Shown here: in pieces, positions 16,816 through 24,652 of the stretch
How the letters are laid out: each line of letters begins with the position of its first letter
How positions within the stretch are numbered: the first letter of the stretch is position 1
Assembly (NCBI RefSeq): GCF_000212695.1
Contig: NC_015514.1
Location: 3,844,001 to 3,908,000, forward strand
Reading direction: 5' to 3'
DNA: 64,000 bases
Source of the DNA: Cellulomonas fimi ATCC 484
GTDB taxonomy: Bacteria; Actinomycetota; Actinomycetes; Actinomycetales; Cellulomonadaceae
Notes under the pieces: generated by a model
Database searches by the model: none
Told to the model about the DNA's origin: nothing
The model's input: only the letters and a program-made list of their open reading frames with translations
Position numbers and translations under genes: made by a program

Positions 16816-17543
16816 CCGAAGATCCCCTCCAGGTAGCCCTTCACGGAGTCGGCGGCGCGGGTCACCACCCCGTCGTTCTCCAGGTGCAGCTCGGCGGTGA
16901 CGGGCGTCCCCGCGGACACGAGCCCGTCCTGCGCGCCTTCCTTGAGGGACGAGCCCTTGATGGTGAAGACGGCCTGCGCCTGACCGTTGACCGTCTCGAC
17001 GGTGTTCTTGTCGACGGTCGCGGTGATCTCGCGCTGGTTGGGCAGCACGATCGTCACGTCGGCCCCGTCGGGGACGCGTGCGTACTCCTTCGCGGAGAGC
17101 GTGTACTCGGCCTGGACGTACAGCGTCCCGGCCCGCTGCACGGTCGCGAGCTCGCTCGCGGACTGCACGAACGTGCCCCGCTCCGAGCCGATCGTCGTGA
17201 CGGTGCCGTCGCCCGTGGCGAGGACGACGAGGCGGCCTCCGGCGTCGATCTGCGTCGCCTCGGTCGCCTGGCGGGCGAAGCCGTTGCGGATGTCGTACTG
17301 CAGCGTGGCGGAGTCGATGACGAACAGCGGGTCGCCCGTCTTTACGGTGTCGCCCACGTCGACCAGCTGGTCGACGACGAGGCCCGCGTAGGGCGTCCCG
17401 ACGCTGTACGAGCGGGCCAGGATCTGCGCGGAGTTCGACTGCGCGACCCCGCGTGTCTCGTTGAGCTGGTACGTCGCCAGTGCGGCGAGCACGGCGACGA
17501 CGAGCACGCCCACGGCGAGGCGGATGCGGCTTCCCCAGGTCAT
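16812..17543 (-). CDS. HlyD-like membrane fusion protein of glucan operon
   Basis: 243 residues with one N-terminal membrane helix (RLAVGVLVVAVLAALATYQL). An extracytoplasmic barrel-sandwich (lipoyl-like) region follows: GTPYAGLVVDQLVDVGDTVKTGDPLFVID, then GGRLVVLATGDGTVTTIG. A beta-barrel part (ADVTIVLPNQREITATV) completes the HlyD/alginate Alg44-like layout. There is no coiled-coil hairpin. In gram-positive bacteria such proteins assist polysaccharide synthases or export across the wall. Four-base overlaps (ATGA) with both neighbours show tight co-translation with the synthase and glucanase. Confidence 0.82.
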   Translation of the reverse strand: MTWGSRIRLAVGVLVVAVLAALATYQLNETRGVAQSNSAQILARSYSVGTPYAGLVVDQLVDVGDTVKTGDPLFVIDSATLQYDIRNGFARQATEATQIDAGGRLVVLATGDGTVTTIGSERGTFVQSASELATVQRAGTLYVQAEYTLSAKEYARVPDGADVTIVLPNQREITATVDKNTVETVNGQAQAVFTIKGSSLKEGAQDGLVSAGTPVTAELHLENDGVVTRAADSVKGYLEGIFG

Positions 17544-19270
17544 GCGGCACCTCCGGTGAGAGCGGTCTGCGGGCGGGCGGTGTCGGACGCGGTGGTGGGG
17601 GCTGCGGTCTCGGCGAGCCGGCGGGCGCGCTGCTCGGCCCGTGCGGCCAGGCGGCCTGCGTGCCCCTCCTTCCACGCGGTCACGACGAAGCCGCCGAGGA
17701 TGAGGGTGTTGGTGGCGTTCCACGCGAGCGCGAGGCTCAGGTAGCCGTTGCCGAGGTCCTTCCAGACCCCGACCACGGTCGTCAGCAGCAGCAGGACGAA
17801 GAACAGGACCTGCGGCATCATGAACGCGAACGGCGACCGGTAGGCGCCCTTCTGGCCGGTCACGTGCCACTTCTGCTCGCGGCGCAGCAGCGCGTTGACC
17901 AGGGCCCGCGTGTAGATCGGGAAGGACACCGACGCGAGCAGCAGCACCTCCCACCGGAACGACCCGAGCGTGTAGAACGCCAGGACGACCTGCAGGACGT
18001 AGAACCCGGCGTAGTACAGCGCCCACTGCAGGGGCGTGATGGTCAGGTTCATCGGGGTGAGGTCGAAGAAGATCTGCAGCGGCGGCACCAGAAGCAGGAG
18101 CAGCGGCGCGATGCCGGTGAGGTAGTGGGTCGCCGTCACCGTGTACATGAGGCGCTGGTCCATCGTCAGCCTGCGCCGCGGCGACAGCGGGTTGTGGGTG
18201 AGCATGATCTCGAAGCCGCCCGTCGCCCACCGCTGCTGCTGCTTGGTGTACGCCTCGACGGTCTCGGGGGTGTCGCCGACCGCGAGGGTGGTCGGGATGT
18301 AGATCGTCCGCCAGCCCTTCTCGTGCAGCATGAGCGACGTCCACACGTCCTCCGACTTCGAGTCGGAGTAGATGCCGCCGACCGAGTCGATCGCGGCCCG
18401 GCGGAAGATCACGTTGGTGCCGACGCAGAACGCGGCGTTGAACCGGTTACGGCCCGGCTGCACGAAGCGGTAGAACACCGCCTGCATGTAGCCCGCGCCG
18501 CGCGAGATGACCGTGTGCAGGTTGCCGTACGTCTGCGGCGTCTGGACGAACGCGACGTCGTCCGAGGCGAAGAACGGCACGGTCTCGTGCAGGAACTCGG
18601 GCTTCGGGATGAAGTCCGCGTCGAACACGACGAAGAAGTCACCGCGCGTCAGCGACAGCGCGTGGTTGATGTTGCCTGCCTTGGCGCCGTTGCTCGACAG
18701 CCGCCGCACGTACCGGGCGCCGAGCTCGGCCGCCAGGTCGCGGACCTCGTCGGACCGGCCGTCGTCCAGCACGTACGTGTCATGCCTGCCCTGCATGGCC
18801 ACGGCGGCGGAGACGGTGCGGCGGATGGTGTCGAGGTCCTCCCCGTAGGTCGTGATGAACACGTCGATGTCGACGGGCCACTCCTGCAGGTGCATCCGCC
18901 AGTCCTGCGGCCGCCTCTCGGCCTTCTCGCGGACGATCTCGGCCAGGTCGTACAGCCGGTCCTGCGCGAGGTGGAACGCGAACGTCCGCGGGTTGTGCCC
19001 GCTGGACAGCACGGTCCACATCGCCAGCAGGGCGTGCAGCACGAGGATCGTCTCCGCGACCATGACCATCGTGTACGGCAGCCAGTCGCCGCGGTTGGCC
19101 GGGTTGAGCAGGAAGACGGCGTAGATGATGACCCCCGCCGCGGCGAGGAGGACCAGCAGCAGCAGCGACGGGCTCTGCGCCTCGACGTTCTCCGGTGTGC
19201 TGGTGGGTCTGATGCGCTCGGACTCTGTCCTGCGCGGCTCGATCACGAGCCTGTCGAACGTGGTGGCCAC
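17540..19270 (-). CDS. Processive GT2 synthase, cellulose/curdlan synthase-like
   Basis: 576 residues from a GTG at 19270 with SD AAGGGGG. Two N-terminal helices (about 35-55 and 64-85) precede the cytosolic GT2 domain. Its catalytic set is complete: TYGED (near 141-145), DDGRSDE (169), DADF (217), SEDVWTS (306) and QQQRW (344-348, the processive Q-x-x-R-W). At least five helices follow (e.g. GIAPLLLLLVPPLQIFF). No PilZ domain is present. This is a BcsA/CrdS-type enzyme that polymerises UDP-glucose and exports the chain. The downstream GH81 beta-1,3-glucanase points to a beta-1,3-glucan (curdlan-like) product rather than cellulose. Confidence 0.85.
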   Translation of the reverse strand: MATTFDRLVIEPRRTESERIRPTSTPENVEAQSPSLLLLVLLAAAGVIIYAVFLLNPANRGDWLPYTMVMVAETILVLHALLAMWTVLSSGHNPRTFAFHLAQDRLYDLAEIVREKAERRPQDWRMHLQEWPVDIDVFITTYGEDLDTIRRTVSAAVAMQGRHDTYVLDDGRSDEVRDLAAELGARYVRRLSSNGAKAGNINHALSLTRGDFFVVFDADFIPKPEFLHETVPFFASDDVAFVQTPQTYGNLHTVISRGAGYMQAVFYRFVQPGRNRFNAAFCVGTNVIFRRAAIDSVGGIYSDSKSEDVWTSLMLHEKGWRTIYIPTTLAVGDTPETVEAYTKQQQRWATGGFEIMLTHNPLSPRRRLTMDQRLMYTVTATHYLTGIAPLLLLLVPPLQIFFDLTPMNLTITPLQWALYYAGFYVLQVVLAFYTLGSFRWEVLLLASVSFPIYTRALVNALLRREQKWHVTGQKGAYRSPFAFMMPQVLFFVLLLLTTVVGVWKDLGNGYLSLALAWNATNTLILGGFVVTAWKEGHAGRLAARAEQRARRLAETAAPTTASDTARPQTALTGGAA

Positions 19271-19671
19271 GTTGGCGCCCCCTTGTGGTCGTCCGGTCGA
19301 GCGGGGTGGTGTGTGCTCACCACCCCGATGCGACGGCGACGCTGGCGCCGGGCCGCACAAGGCGGGACGCCGCGGGAGCCATGGTGCGCGGGTGGCTCCC
19401 GGCGGGCGTCGCCGCCCCGTGAATGACTTCGAACGTACGGAGGGTTGTCGGATGTGTCCACGCACGTCCGATGTGCGCCGGATCACAATCCGGGTTCACG
19501 CGGACGAACAGGACATGAACGGACAAGCGTCGCGGCGCAGGTAGGGACGGGTGCGGGAGGCGAGCCGCCCTGCTCGTGGACGTCCGCCTCCCGCACCGGC
19601 GCGTCTCGCGTGCCGAGACACAGATGCCCCGGTCAGGTGACTCCGCGCGCGCCCGACCGGGCGACCTGAGG
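19271..19671 (-). other. Leader and promoter region of the glucan operon
   Basis: 400 bases without a supported gene. It must contain the promoter of the minus-strand synthase operon. Visible structure: a 9-bp stem at 19373-19401 (CGGGAGCCA with TGGCTCCCG) that could form in the leader RNA; a short inverted repeat CCGGAT-CACA-ATCCGG near 19478-19493; and two direct copies of GTCSGATGTG at 19448-19457 and 19467-19476, spaced 19 bp, which could bind a regulator. Confidence 0.4.
19550..19597 (-). terminator. Hairpin terminator after the LLM oxidoreductase gene
   Basis: Perfect 13-bp inverted repeat (19550-19562 with 19585-19597) with a 22-nt loop, 75 bases beyond the stop of the minus-strand oxidoreductase gene. 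Confidence 0.6.
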
Positions 19672-20616
19672 TCAGCCCAGCCGGGGGACGACCTCACGCG
19701 CCACGAGGTCCAGGTGGTCCAGGTCGTGCACGTCGAGCACCTGGAGGTACACGCGCGACAGGCCCTGCTCGCGCAGCCACGCCAGCCGGTCCACGACCTC
19801 GTCGACCGTGCCTGCGACGCCGTGCTCGCGCAGCTCGTCGACCTCCCGCCCGATCGCCGCGGCACGCCGCGCGACCTGAGCCTCGTCGGCGCCGGCGCAC
19901 AGCACGAGCGCCGCGGACCGCACGAGGCTCTCCGGCGCCCGGCCCGCCTCCGTGAGCGCCCGGTCGACGTTCGCGAGCTTGTCGGCGATCTCGTCGAACG
20001 CGGGGAACGCCAGGTTGAACTCCGCCGCGTAGCGCGCCGCGAGCGCGGGGGTGCGGCGCGGGCCGCTGCCGCCGACGATCACCGGTACTCCCGCGCGCGA
20101 CGGGTCCAGCGGAGACTGCTGCACCGGCTTGGGCAGCGCGGGCGAGTCCGTGAGCGTGTAGTGCGCGCCCTCGTGCGAGAACGTCTCCCCCACCGGCGTC
20201 CCCCACAGGCCCGTGACGACCGCGAGCTGCTCCTCGAGGATGCCGAACCGCTTCTCCGGGAACGGGATGCCGTACGCCGCGTGCTCCTGCGCGAACCAGC
20301 CCGTGCCGAGCCCGAGCTCGACCCGCCCGCCCGACATCTGGTCCACCTGCGCGACCTGGATCGCCAGGATCCCGGGGTGCCGGAACGTCGCCGACGACAC
20401 GAGCGTGCCCAGCCGGATGCGGCTCGTCTCGCGGGCCAGCCCCGCGAGCGTCGTCCACGCGTCCGTCGGCCCCGGCAGGCCGTCGCCGCCCATCGTCAGG
20501 TAGTGGTCCGAGCGGAAGAAGGCGTCGAACCCGAGGTCCTCCGTGGCCTTCGCGACCGCGAGCAGGTCGTCGTACGTGGCCCCCTGCTGGGGCTCGGTGA
20601 AGATGCGCAGATCCAT
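19672..20616 (-). CDS. Luciferase-like F420/FMN-dependent oxidoreductase
   Basis: 314 residues of the bacterial luciferase-like monooxygenase (LLM) TIM-barrel superfamily. Recognisable parts are the N-terminal LAVAKATEDLGFDAFFRSDHYL, SRIRLGTLVSSATFRHPGILA, QVDQMSGGRVELGLGTGWFAQEHAAYGIPFP and VPVIVGGSGPRRT. The group resembles mycobacterial-type F420-dependent enzymes (TIGR03560-like), but the cofactor and substrate cannot be settled by eye. The ATG at 20616 follows a GGTGGGGG ribosome site. An in-frame upstream GTG-type extension of 14 residues lies in low-complexity DNA and is rejected. Monocistronic, cytoplasmic. Confidence 0.88.
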   Translation of the reverse strand: MDLRIFTEPQQGATYDDLLAVAKATEDLGFDAFFRSDHYLTMGGDGLPGPTDAWTTLAGLARETSRIRLGTLVSSATFRHPGILAIQVAQVDQMSGGRVELGLGTGWFAQEHAAYGIPFPEKRFGILEEQLAVVTGLWGTPVGETFSHEGAHYTLTDSPALPKPVQQSPLDPSRAGVPVIVGGSGPRRTPALAARYAAEFNLAFPAFDEIADKLANVDRALTEAGRAPESLVRSAALVLCAGADEAQVARRAAAIGREVDELREHGVAGTVDEVVDRLAWLREQGLSRVYLQVLDVHDLDHLDLVAREVVPRLG

Positions 20617-20708
20617 GCCCCCACCTTCACACGCCCACCCCACCCCCTCGCACGCCACCCCCGCCCCTCCCGCCCCTCCCGGCCCCCCGCCGCCCGTCCC
20701 CCCGGGTC

Positions 20709-20793
20709 GAGTTCGTCAGACCCGGCCGAGTTCGTCAGCCCCGGCCGAGTTCGTCAGCTAGAGCGCGCGAACTCGACCGGAGCTGACGAACTC
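20709..20793. repeat. Three direct and one inverted GAGTTCGTCAG repeats
   Basis: GAGTTCGTCAG occurs at 20709-20719, 20728-20738 and 20747-20757, exactly 19 bp apart, and inverted at 20783-20793. The third copy and the inverted copy form a perfect 13-bp inverted repeat (arms GAGTTCGTCAGCT, 20747-20759, and 20781-20793) with a 21-base loop that holds another partial half (GCGAACTCGACC). It lies in Pro-codon-like low-complexity DNA between the LLM and DUF1684 genes. It could be a structured intergenic repeat family or a regulator site. Confidence 0.7.
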
Positions 20794-20881
20794 GACGCCG
20801 GGGGTGGCGTGAGCGGGGGTGGGGTGGGGAGGGGGTGTGGGAGGCGGGGCGGGCGGGGGGACGGCGTGCGAGGGTGGGAGG

Positions 20882-21535
20882 GTGCCGCACCGACCGACGA
20901 CCCCGTCCGCCCGGGCCGCCGACGCGCTCGCCGTCGCCGACTGGCGGCGGCGTGTCACCGAGACCTACACGACCGTGCGCCGGCTCGCGCGCGAGGACCC
21001 CGCGGGCGCCCACGCCGTGTGGGTCCAGCGCCGCGACGAGCTCTTCGCCGAGCACCCTGCGTCCCCGCTCGACGCCCCCGCACGCGCGGCGTTCGCGGGC
21101 CTGGACGTCGGACGCTACGACGCGGCGTTCCGGTTCGAGGTGGAGGTCGAGCCCTCGGAGTCGCAGCGCCTCGACCTGACGACGGGGACCGACGGCGTCG
21201 TCCCGTTCGAGCGCGTGGGGACCGTGACGCTGCCCGACGTCGGGACGCTCGCGGTCTGGGCGCTGCGGTCGTACGGCGGCGGGCTGTTCGTGCCGGTGCG
21301 CGACGCGCTCGCAGGCGCACCGGGCGGCACGTTCGGCGGCGGCCGGTACGTGCTGGACACGATCAAGGGCGCGGACCTCGGCACGTCACGCGGGCTGCTG
21401 GTCGTCGACCTGAACTTCGCGTACAACCCGTCGTGCGCGTACGACCCGTCGTGGGCGTGCCCGCTCGCGACGCGCGCCAACACGGTCGCGGTCGACCTCC
21501 CCGTCGGCGAGCGCACCTTCCCGCTCCCCGACTGA
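20882..21535 (+). CDS. DUF1684 protein
   Basis: 217 residues from the GTG at 20882; a longer frame starts in low-complexity GC-rich sequence and is rejected. The C-terminal part carries the DUF1684 signature: GGGRYVLDTIKGADLG, LVVDLNFAYNPSCAYDPSWACPL and NTVAVDLPVGER. The N-terminal part is a helical region with DWRRRVTETYTTVRRLAREDP. DUF1684 proteins adopt a beta-rich fold and their function is unknown. There is no signal peptide, so it is probably cytoplasmic. The paired cysteines in NPSC-x8-CPL could bind a metal. Confidence 0.85.
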   Translation: MPHRPTTPSARAADALAVADWRRRVTETYTTVRRLAREDPAGAHAVWVQRRDELFAEHPASPLDAPARAAFAGLDVGRYDAAFRFEVEVEPSESQRLDLTTGTDGVVPFERVGTVTLPDVGTLAVWALRSYGGGLFVPVRDALAGAPGGTFGGGRYVLDTIKGADLGTSRGLLVVDLNFAYNPSCAYDPSWACPLATRANTVAVDLPVGERTFPLPD

Positions 21536-21577
21536 CCGGCCTCCCGATGCCCGGGGCGCACCGCCGGGCCGCGGGAC

Positions 21578-22504
21578 TCAGCGCTGGCAGACCGGGCAGT
21601 GGTAGAGCTTGCGCGTCGCCATCTCCTCGACGATGACGGGCGTCCCGCAGACGCGGCACGGCAGACCCGCGCGGCCGTAGACCCAGTGCCGCTGCCTCGG
21701 GTCCGCGAGCGCCTGCGCGCGCCCCTCGGCGTCGAGGTCCTCGCGCGTGATCATGGCGCCTACGCGGATGCCGTCGTCGAGCAGGACGACCCAGTCCCGC
21801 CAGAGCGCCCGCACGACGTCGGGCGGCACGCGCCGGCCGGGGGTGTGCGGGTCGAGCCGCGCGCGGAACAGCAGCTCGGCGCGGTAGATGTTGCCGATCC
21901 CCGCGACGACGGACTGGTCCATGAGGAGCTGGCCGACCGCCACGGTGCGGGACGTCACGCGCTGCACGACGACCTCCTGCGCGGCGTCGAGGTCGTCGGT
22001 GGACGCCGGGTCCGGGCCGAGCCGGTCGACCACGGCCTGCGCCGCGACCGGGTCGAGGACCTCGCACGCCGTCGGGCCGCGCAGGTCGGCGACGGACTGC
22101 GTCGTCGCGAGCCGGACGCGCACCGCGCCCACGGGCTCCGGCGGGAAGACGGGGGCGTCGGCGCCGCCGCGCAGCTCGTGCTCGCCCTCGCCCATGCGCA
22201 CCGCCCGCCGCAGGCGCGGCGCTCCCATGCTGCCCACGGCCACCTGACCGTCGACGATCGGCGAGACGACCCCGTGGAAGTCCCACGCGCCGTACAGCCC
22301 GAGGTGGACGCGCAGGACGTCGCCGCCGTCGAACGTCGCGAAGAGCTGCTTGCCGACCGCCTCGACGCCGACGAGCTCACGCCCGTCGAGGCGCTCGGCG
22401 CCGGCGGCGAACCGCCCCTGCGGGGACGTGACGGCGATCCGGTGGCCGACGAAGTCGCGGCGGAGCTGACGGGCGATGCGGTGGACGGTATGACCCTCGG
22501 GCAC
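21578..22504 (-). CDS. nei: Endonuclease VIII-like DNA glycosylase (Nei)
   Basis: 308 residues. The start (GTG, then CCC-GAG-GGT) gives Met-Pro-Glu-Gly-His, the mature N-terminus of Fpg/Nei enzymes in which Pro2 and Glu3 are catalytic. The helix-two-turn-helix region (DQSVVAGIGNIYRAELLFRARLDP) and a C-terminal zinc finger (CRVCGTPVIVEEMATRKLYHCPVCQ, C4 type) are intact. These enzymes excise oxidised pyrimidines and nick the DNA. The EGHTVHR N-terminus is typical of actinobacterial Nei2. A TAGCGT box eight bases before the start suggests leaderless transcription. Confidence 0.93.
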   Translation of the reverse strand: MPEGHTVHRIARQLRRDFVGHRIAVTSPQGRFAAGAERLDGRELVGVEAVGKQLFATFDGGDVLRVHLGLYGAWDFHGVVSPIVDGQVAVGSMGAPRLRRAVRMGEGEHELRGGADAPVFPPEPVGAVRVRLATTQSVADLRGPTACEVLDPVAAQAVVDRLGPDPASTDDLDAAQEVVVQRVTSRTVAVGQLLMDQSVVAGIGNIYRAELLFRARLDPHTPGRRVPPDVVRALWRDWVVLLDDGIRVGAMITREDLDAEGRAQALADPRQRHWVYGRAGLPCRVCGTPVIVEEMATRKLYHCPVCQR

Positions 22505-22512
22505 GGTCGCCC

Positions 22513-22518
22513 ACGCTA
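22513..22518 (-). promoter_or_regulatory. -10 box of nei
   Basis: TAGCGT on the minus strand, eight bases before the GTG start at 22504, with no ribosome binding site between. Confidence 0.5.
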
Positions 22519-22526
22519 ACGCCCGG

Positions 22527-22576
22527 GCCCGACGTCCGCGGCCCGACGTCCGCAGCCCGACGTCCGCGGCCCGACG
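22527..22576. repeat. 14-bp tandem repeat, about 3.6 copies
   Basis: GCCCGACGTCCGCG repeats at 22527, 22541 (last base A) and 22555, with a partial fourth copy at 22569. The core GCCCGACGTC also occurs twice in the intergenic region near 13194 and 13217, so it is a recurring intergenic motif. Confidence 0.75.
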
Positions 22577-22623
22577 CGGGCAGCCTGGCCCCGGCAGTCC
22601 GACCCTCGCGGCCGGGCGGGCCC

Positions 22624-24528
22624 TCAGTCGGTCGACGTGGGGCGCACCGCCGGGGCGACGACGGCACGGCCGAACGGCGCCGGGCGGTACGGCTCCTCCG
22701 CGAGGGGCGGCGGCACGACGAGGTCCGCGTCGCGCGTCGCCTCGGCGTGCGCCTGCACGAGCACGTCGGTGATCTCGCGGCCGATGAGCTCGTGCCGCTC
22801 GAGCAGCGCGTCGCGCAGGGCCTCGACGAGGTAGCGGTGCCGGGACAGCAGCCGCCGCACGGTCGCGCGCGCGTCCTCGAGCACCTGCTCGAGCTGCGCG
22901 CGAGCCCGCGGGTCGGACACCACGGCGTCGACGAGCGGCTTGTCGGTCGCGAGGAACGACACGAGCGAGCCGGTCATGCCCGCCGCGCCGACCATCTGCG
23001 CGGCGGTGCGCGTCGCGGCGGCGAGGTCGCCCGCGGGGCCGGTCGTCGTCTGGCCGAAGAACAGCTCCTCCGCGACCCAGCCGCCCATCGCGATCTGCAC
23101 GAGGGCACGCAGGTCGCCCTGGGACCGGGTCCACACCTCCTCGCAGTCGCCGTGCGCGAGGAGACCGAGCGCCTCGCCGCGGCGGACGATCGTCAGCACC
23201 TCGAGGCTGCGGTTGGGCGCCACGAGCCAGGCGGTGACGGCGTGGCCGGCCTCGTGCGTCGCGATGAGCTCCTGCTCGGCGCGCGTGTAGTGGACGGGCT
23301 GCCCGATGCCGACCATCTCGGTGATGCGGGCTGTCTCGACGTCCTGGAAGGACATCGTGAGCGAGCCGCGACGCAGTGCGTTGACGAGCGCCTCGTCGAG
23401 CAGGTGCTCGATCATCACGGGCGTCCAGCCGTTGGTCGACGCGGCGACGCGGTCCCGCACGACGGGGTCGTCGAGCTCCTCGTCGTGCGAACGGCGGGCC
23501 AGGAAGTGGTCGACGAGCGCGCGCCGGCCGTGCGCGTCGGGCGCGGCGAACGTCAGGCGGCGGTCGAAGCGGCCCGGGCGCAGCAGGGCGGGGTCGAGCG
23601 AGTCGGCACGGTTGGTCGCGGCGATCAGCAGGACCGGCGCCTGCCCGGGACGCCGCTGGCGGAGCTGCCGGTGCGCGGGGAGGAACAGGTTCACGGCGGC
23701 GATGCACCGGTTGACGAGCTTGTCCGTCCCCGTGGGCTCGTCGAACGACTGCATCTGGACGAGCAGCTCGTTGACGACGCCGCCGGTCCCCTCGCTGACG
23801 ACCGCGTCGACGACCGTCCCGGGCCGGGCACCTCCGGCGGCACCGAGCACGGTCCGCGAGGACGACCCGAGCAGCCCGCCGCGGCGCAGCGCGATCGCGT
23901 CGATCTCCTCGATGAACCCGATCGCCCCGCCCTCGGCGCGCGCCGCACGACGCAGCGCCCGGAAGTACGCACGGATCTTGCGGGCCGTCGCGCCGTAGTA
24001 CATCGACTGGAACGACGTCGCCGAGACGAACAGGAACGGCACGCCGGCCTCGGCGGCCATGGCCTTGGCCGTCATGGTCTTGCCGGTGCCCGGCGCCCCC
24101 TCGAACAGCAGACCGCGGCGCGGGGTGCCGCCCATCTGGTCGGCGAACTGCCTGTGCGTCTGGAAGAGGTCGATCGAGCGCCGCACGTCCTCCTTGACGG
24201 GGTCGATCCCGATGACGTCCGCCAGGCGCACGTCGACCTGCTCGGGCCGGTAGACGACGTGCGGCGACCGGGCGGAGCCGACCTGCGTGCCGACCATCAG
24301 CAGCAGCAGCGCGGCGAAGAACAGCACCGGCACGAGCACGAGCGGGTCGACCGCGGGCACCGACGGGACGATCTCGCGGCCCAGCAGGGCGCTCACGATG
24401 ACGTACGCCTCGAGCGCGAGGACGACGACCGCGAGCCGGTACACGCGGCGGCGGCGCATGCGCTCGCGGTCGCGCGCGATGTCGTGCGCGCCGCGCCGGA
24501 TGGGGGAGACCAGCTCGTCCTCGTGCAC
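22624..24528 (-). CDS. FtsH-like membrane AAA+ metalloprotease
   Basis: 634 residues from a GTG at 24528 (GGAAGGCGGACGC before it); an ATG 11 codons upstream is possible. Two N-terminal helices (near 33-50 and 60-80) lead to an AAA+ domain. Its motifs are Walker A FEGAPGTGKT, Walker B FIEEID, second homology region AATNRADSLDPALLRPGRFDRR and a YYG pore motif. The C-terminal M41 protease has zinc ligands HEAGH and a later GPAGDL aspartate. Odd points: Walker B reads EE instead of DE, and about 50 extra residues sit between Walker B and the second homology region. It is probably a divergent paralog of FtsH for membrane protein turnover. Confidence 0.88.
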   Translation of the reverse strand: MHEDELVSPIRRGAHDIARDRERMRRRRVYRLAVVVLALEAYVIVSALLGREIVPSVPAVDPLVLVPVLFFAALLLLMVGTQVGSARSPHVVYRPEQVDVRLADVIGIDPVKEDVRRSIDLFQTHRQFADQMGGTPRRGLLFEGAPGTGKTMTAKAMAAEAGVPFLFVSATSFQSMYYGATARKIRAYFRALRRAARAEGGAIGFIEEIDAIALRRGGLLGSSSRTVLGAAGGARPGTVVDAVVSEGTGGVVNELLVQMQSFDEPTGTDKLVNRCIAAVNLFLPAHRQLRQRRPGQAPVLLIAATNRADSLDPALLRPGRFDRRLTFAAPDAHGRRALVDHFLARRSHDEELDDPVVRDRVAASTNGWTPVMIEHLLDEALVNALRRGSLTMSFQDVETARITEMVGIGQPVHYTRAEQELIATHEAGHAVTAWLVAPNRSLEVLTIVRRGEALGLLAHGDCEEVWTRSQGDLRALVQIAMGGWVAEELFFGQTTTGPAGDLAAATRTAAQMVGAAGMTGSLVSFLATDKPLVDAVVSDPRARAQLEQVLEDARATVRRLLSRHRYLVEALRDALLERHELIGREITDVLVQAHAEATRDADLVVPPPLAEEPYRPAPFGRAVVAPAVRPTSTD

Positions 24529-24652
24529 GCGTCCGCCTTCCGTCGGGTCCGGTCCGCCCATCGTCGGCGCGCCACGCCGGGTGCGGCAACATCGGACATA
24601 CCGGACCACCCGAACGGACCAACCGGACGAACCGCGCAGGTCGCGGAGCCCG

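Noticed and set aside
16812..18344. 510-codon frame beginning inside the GT2 gene
   Set aside because: Only its last 243 codons (from 17543) read as the HlyD-like protein; the earlier part is a shadow of the GT2 gene.
20709..20793. Possible short CRISPR array
   Set aside because: Repeat unit of 11 bp with 8-bp gaps, one copy inverted and no cas genes; not a CRISPR.
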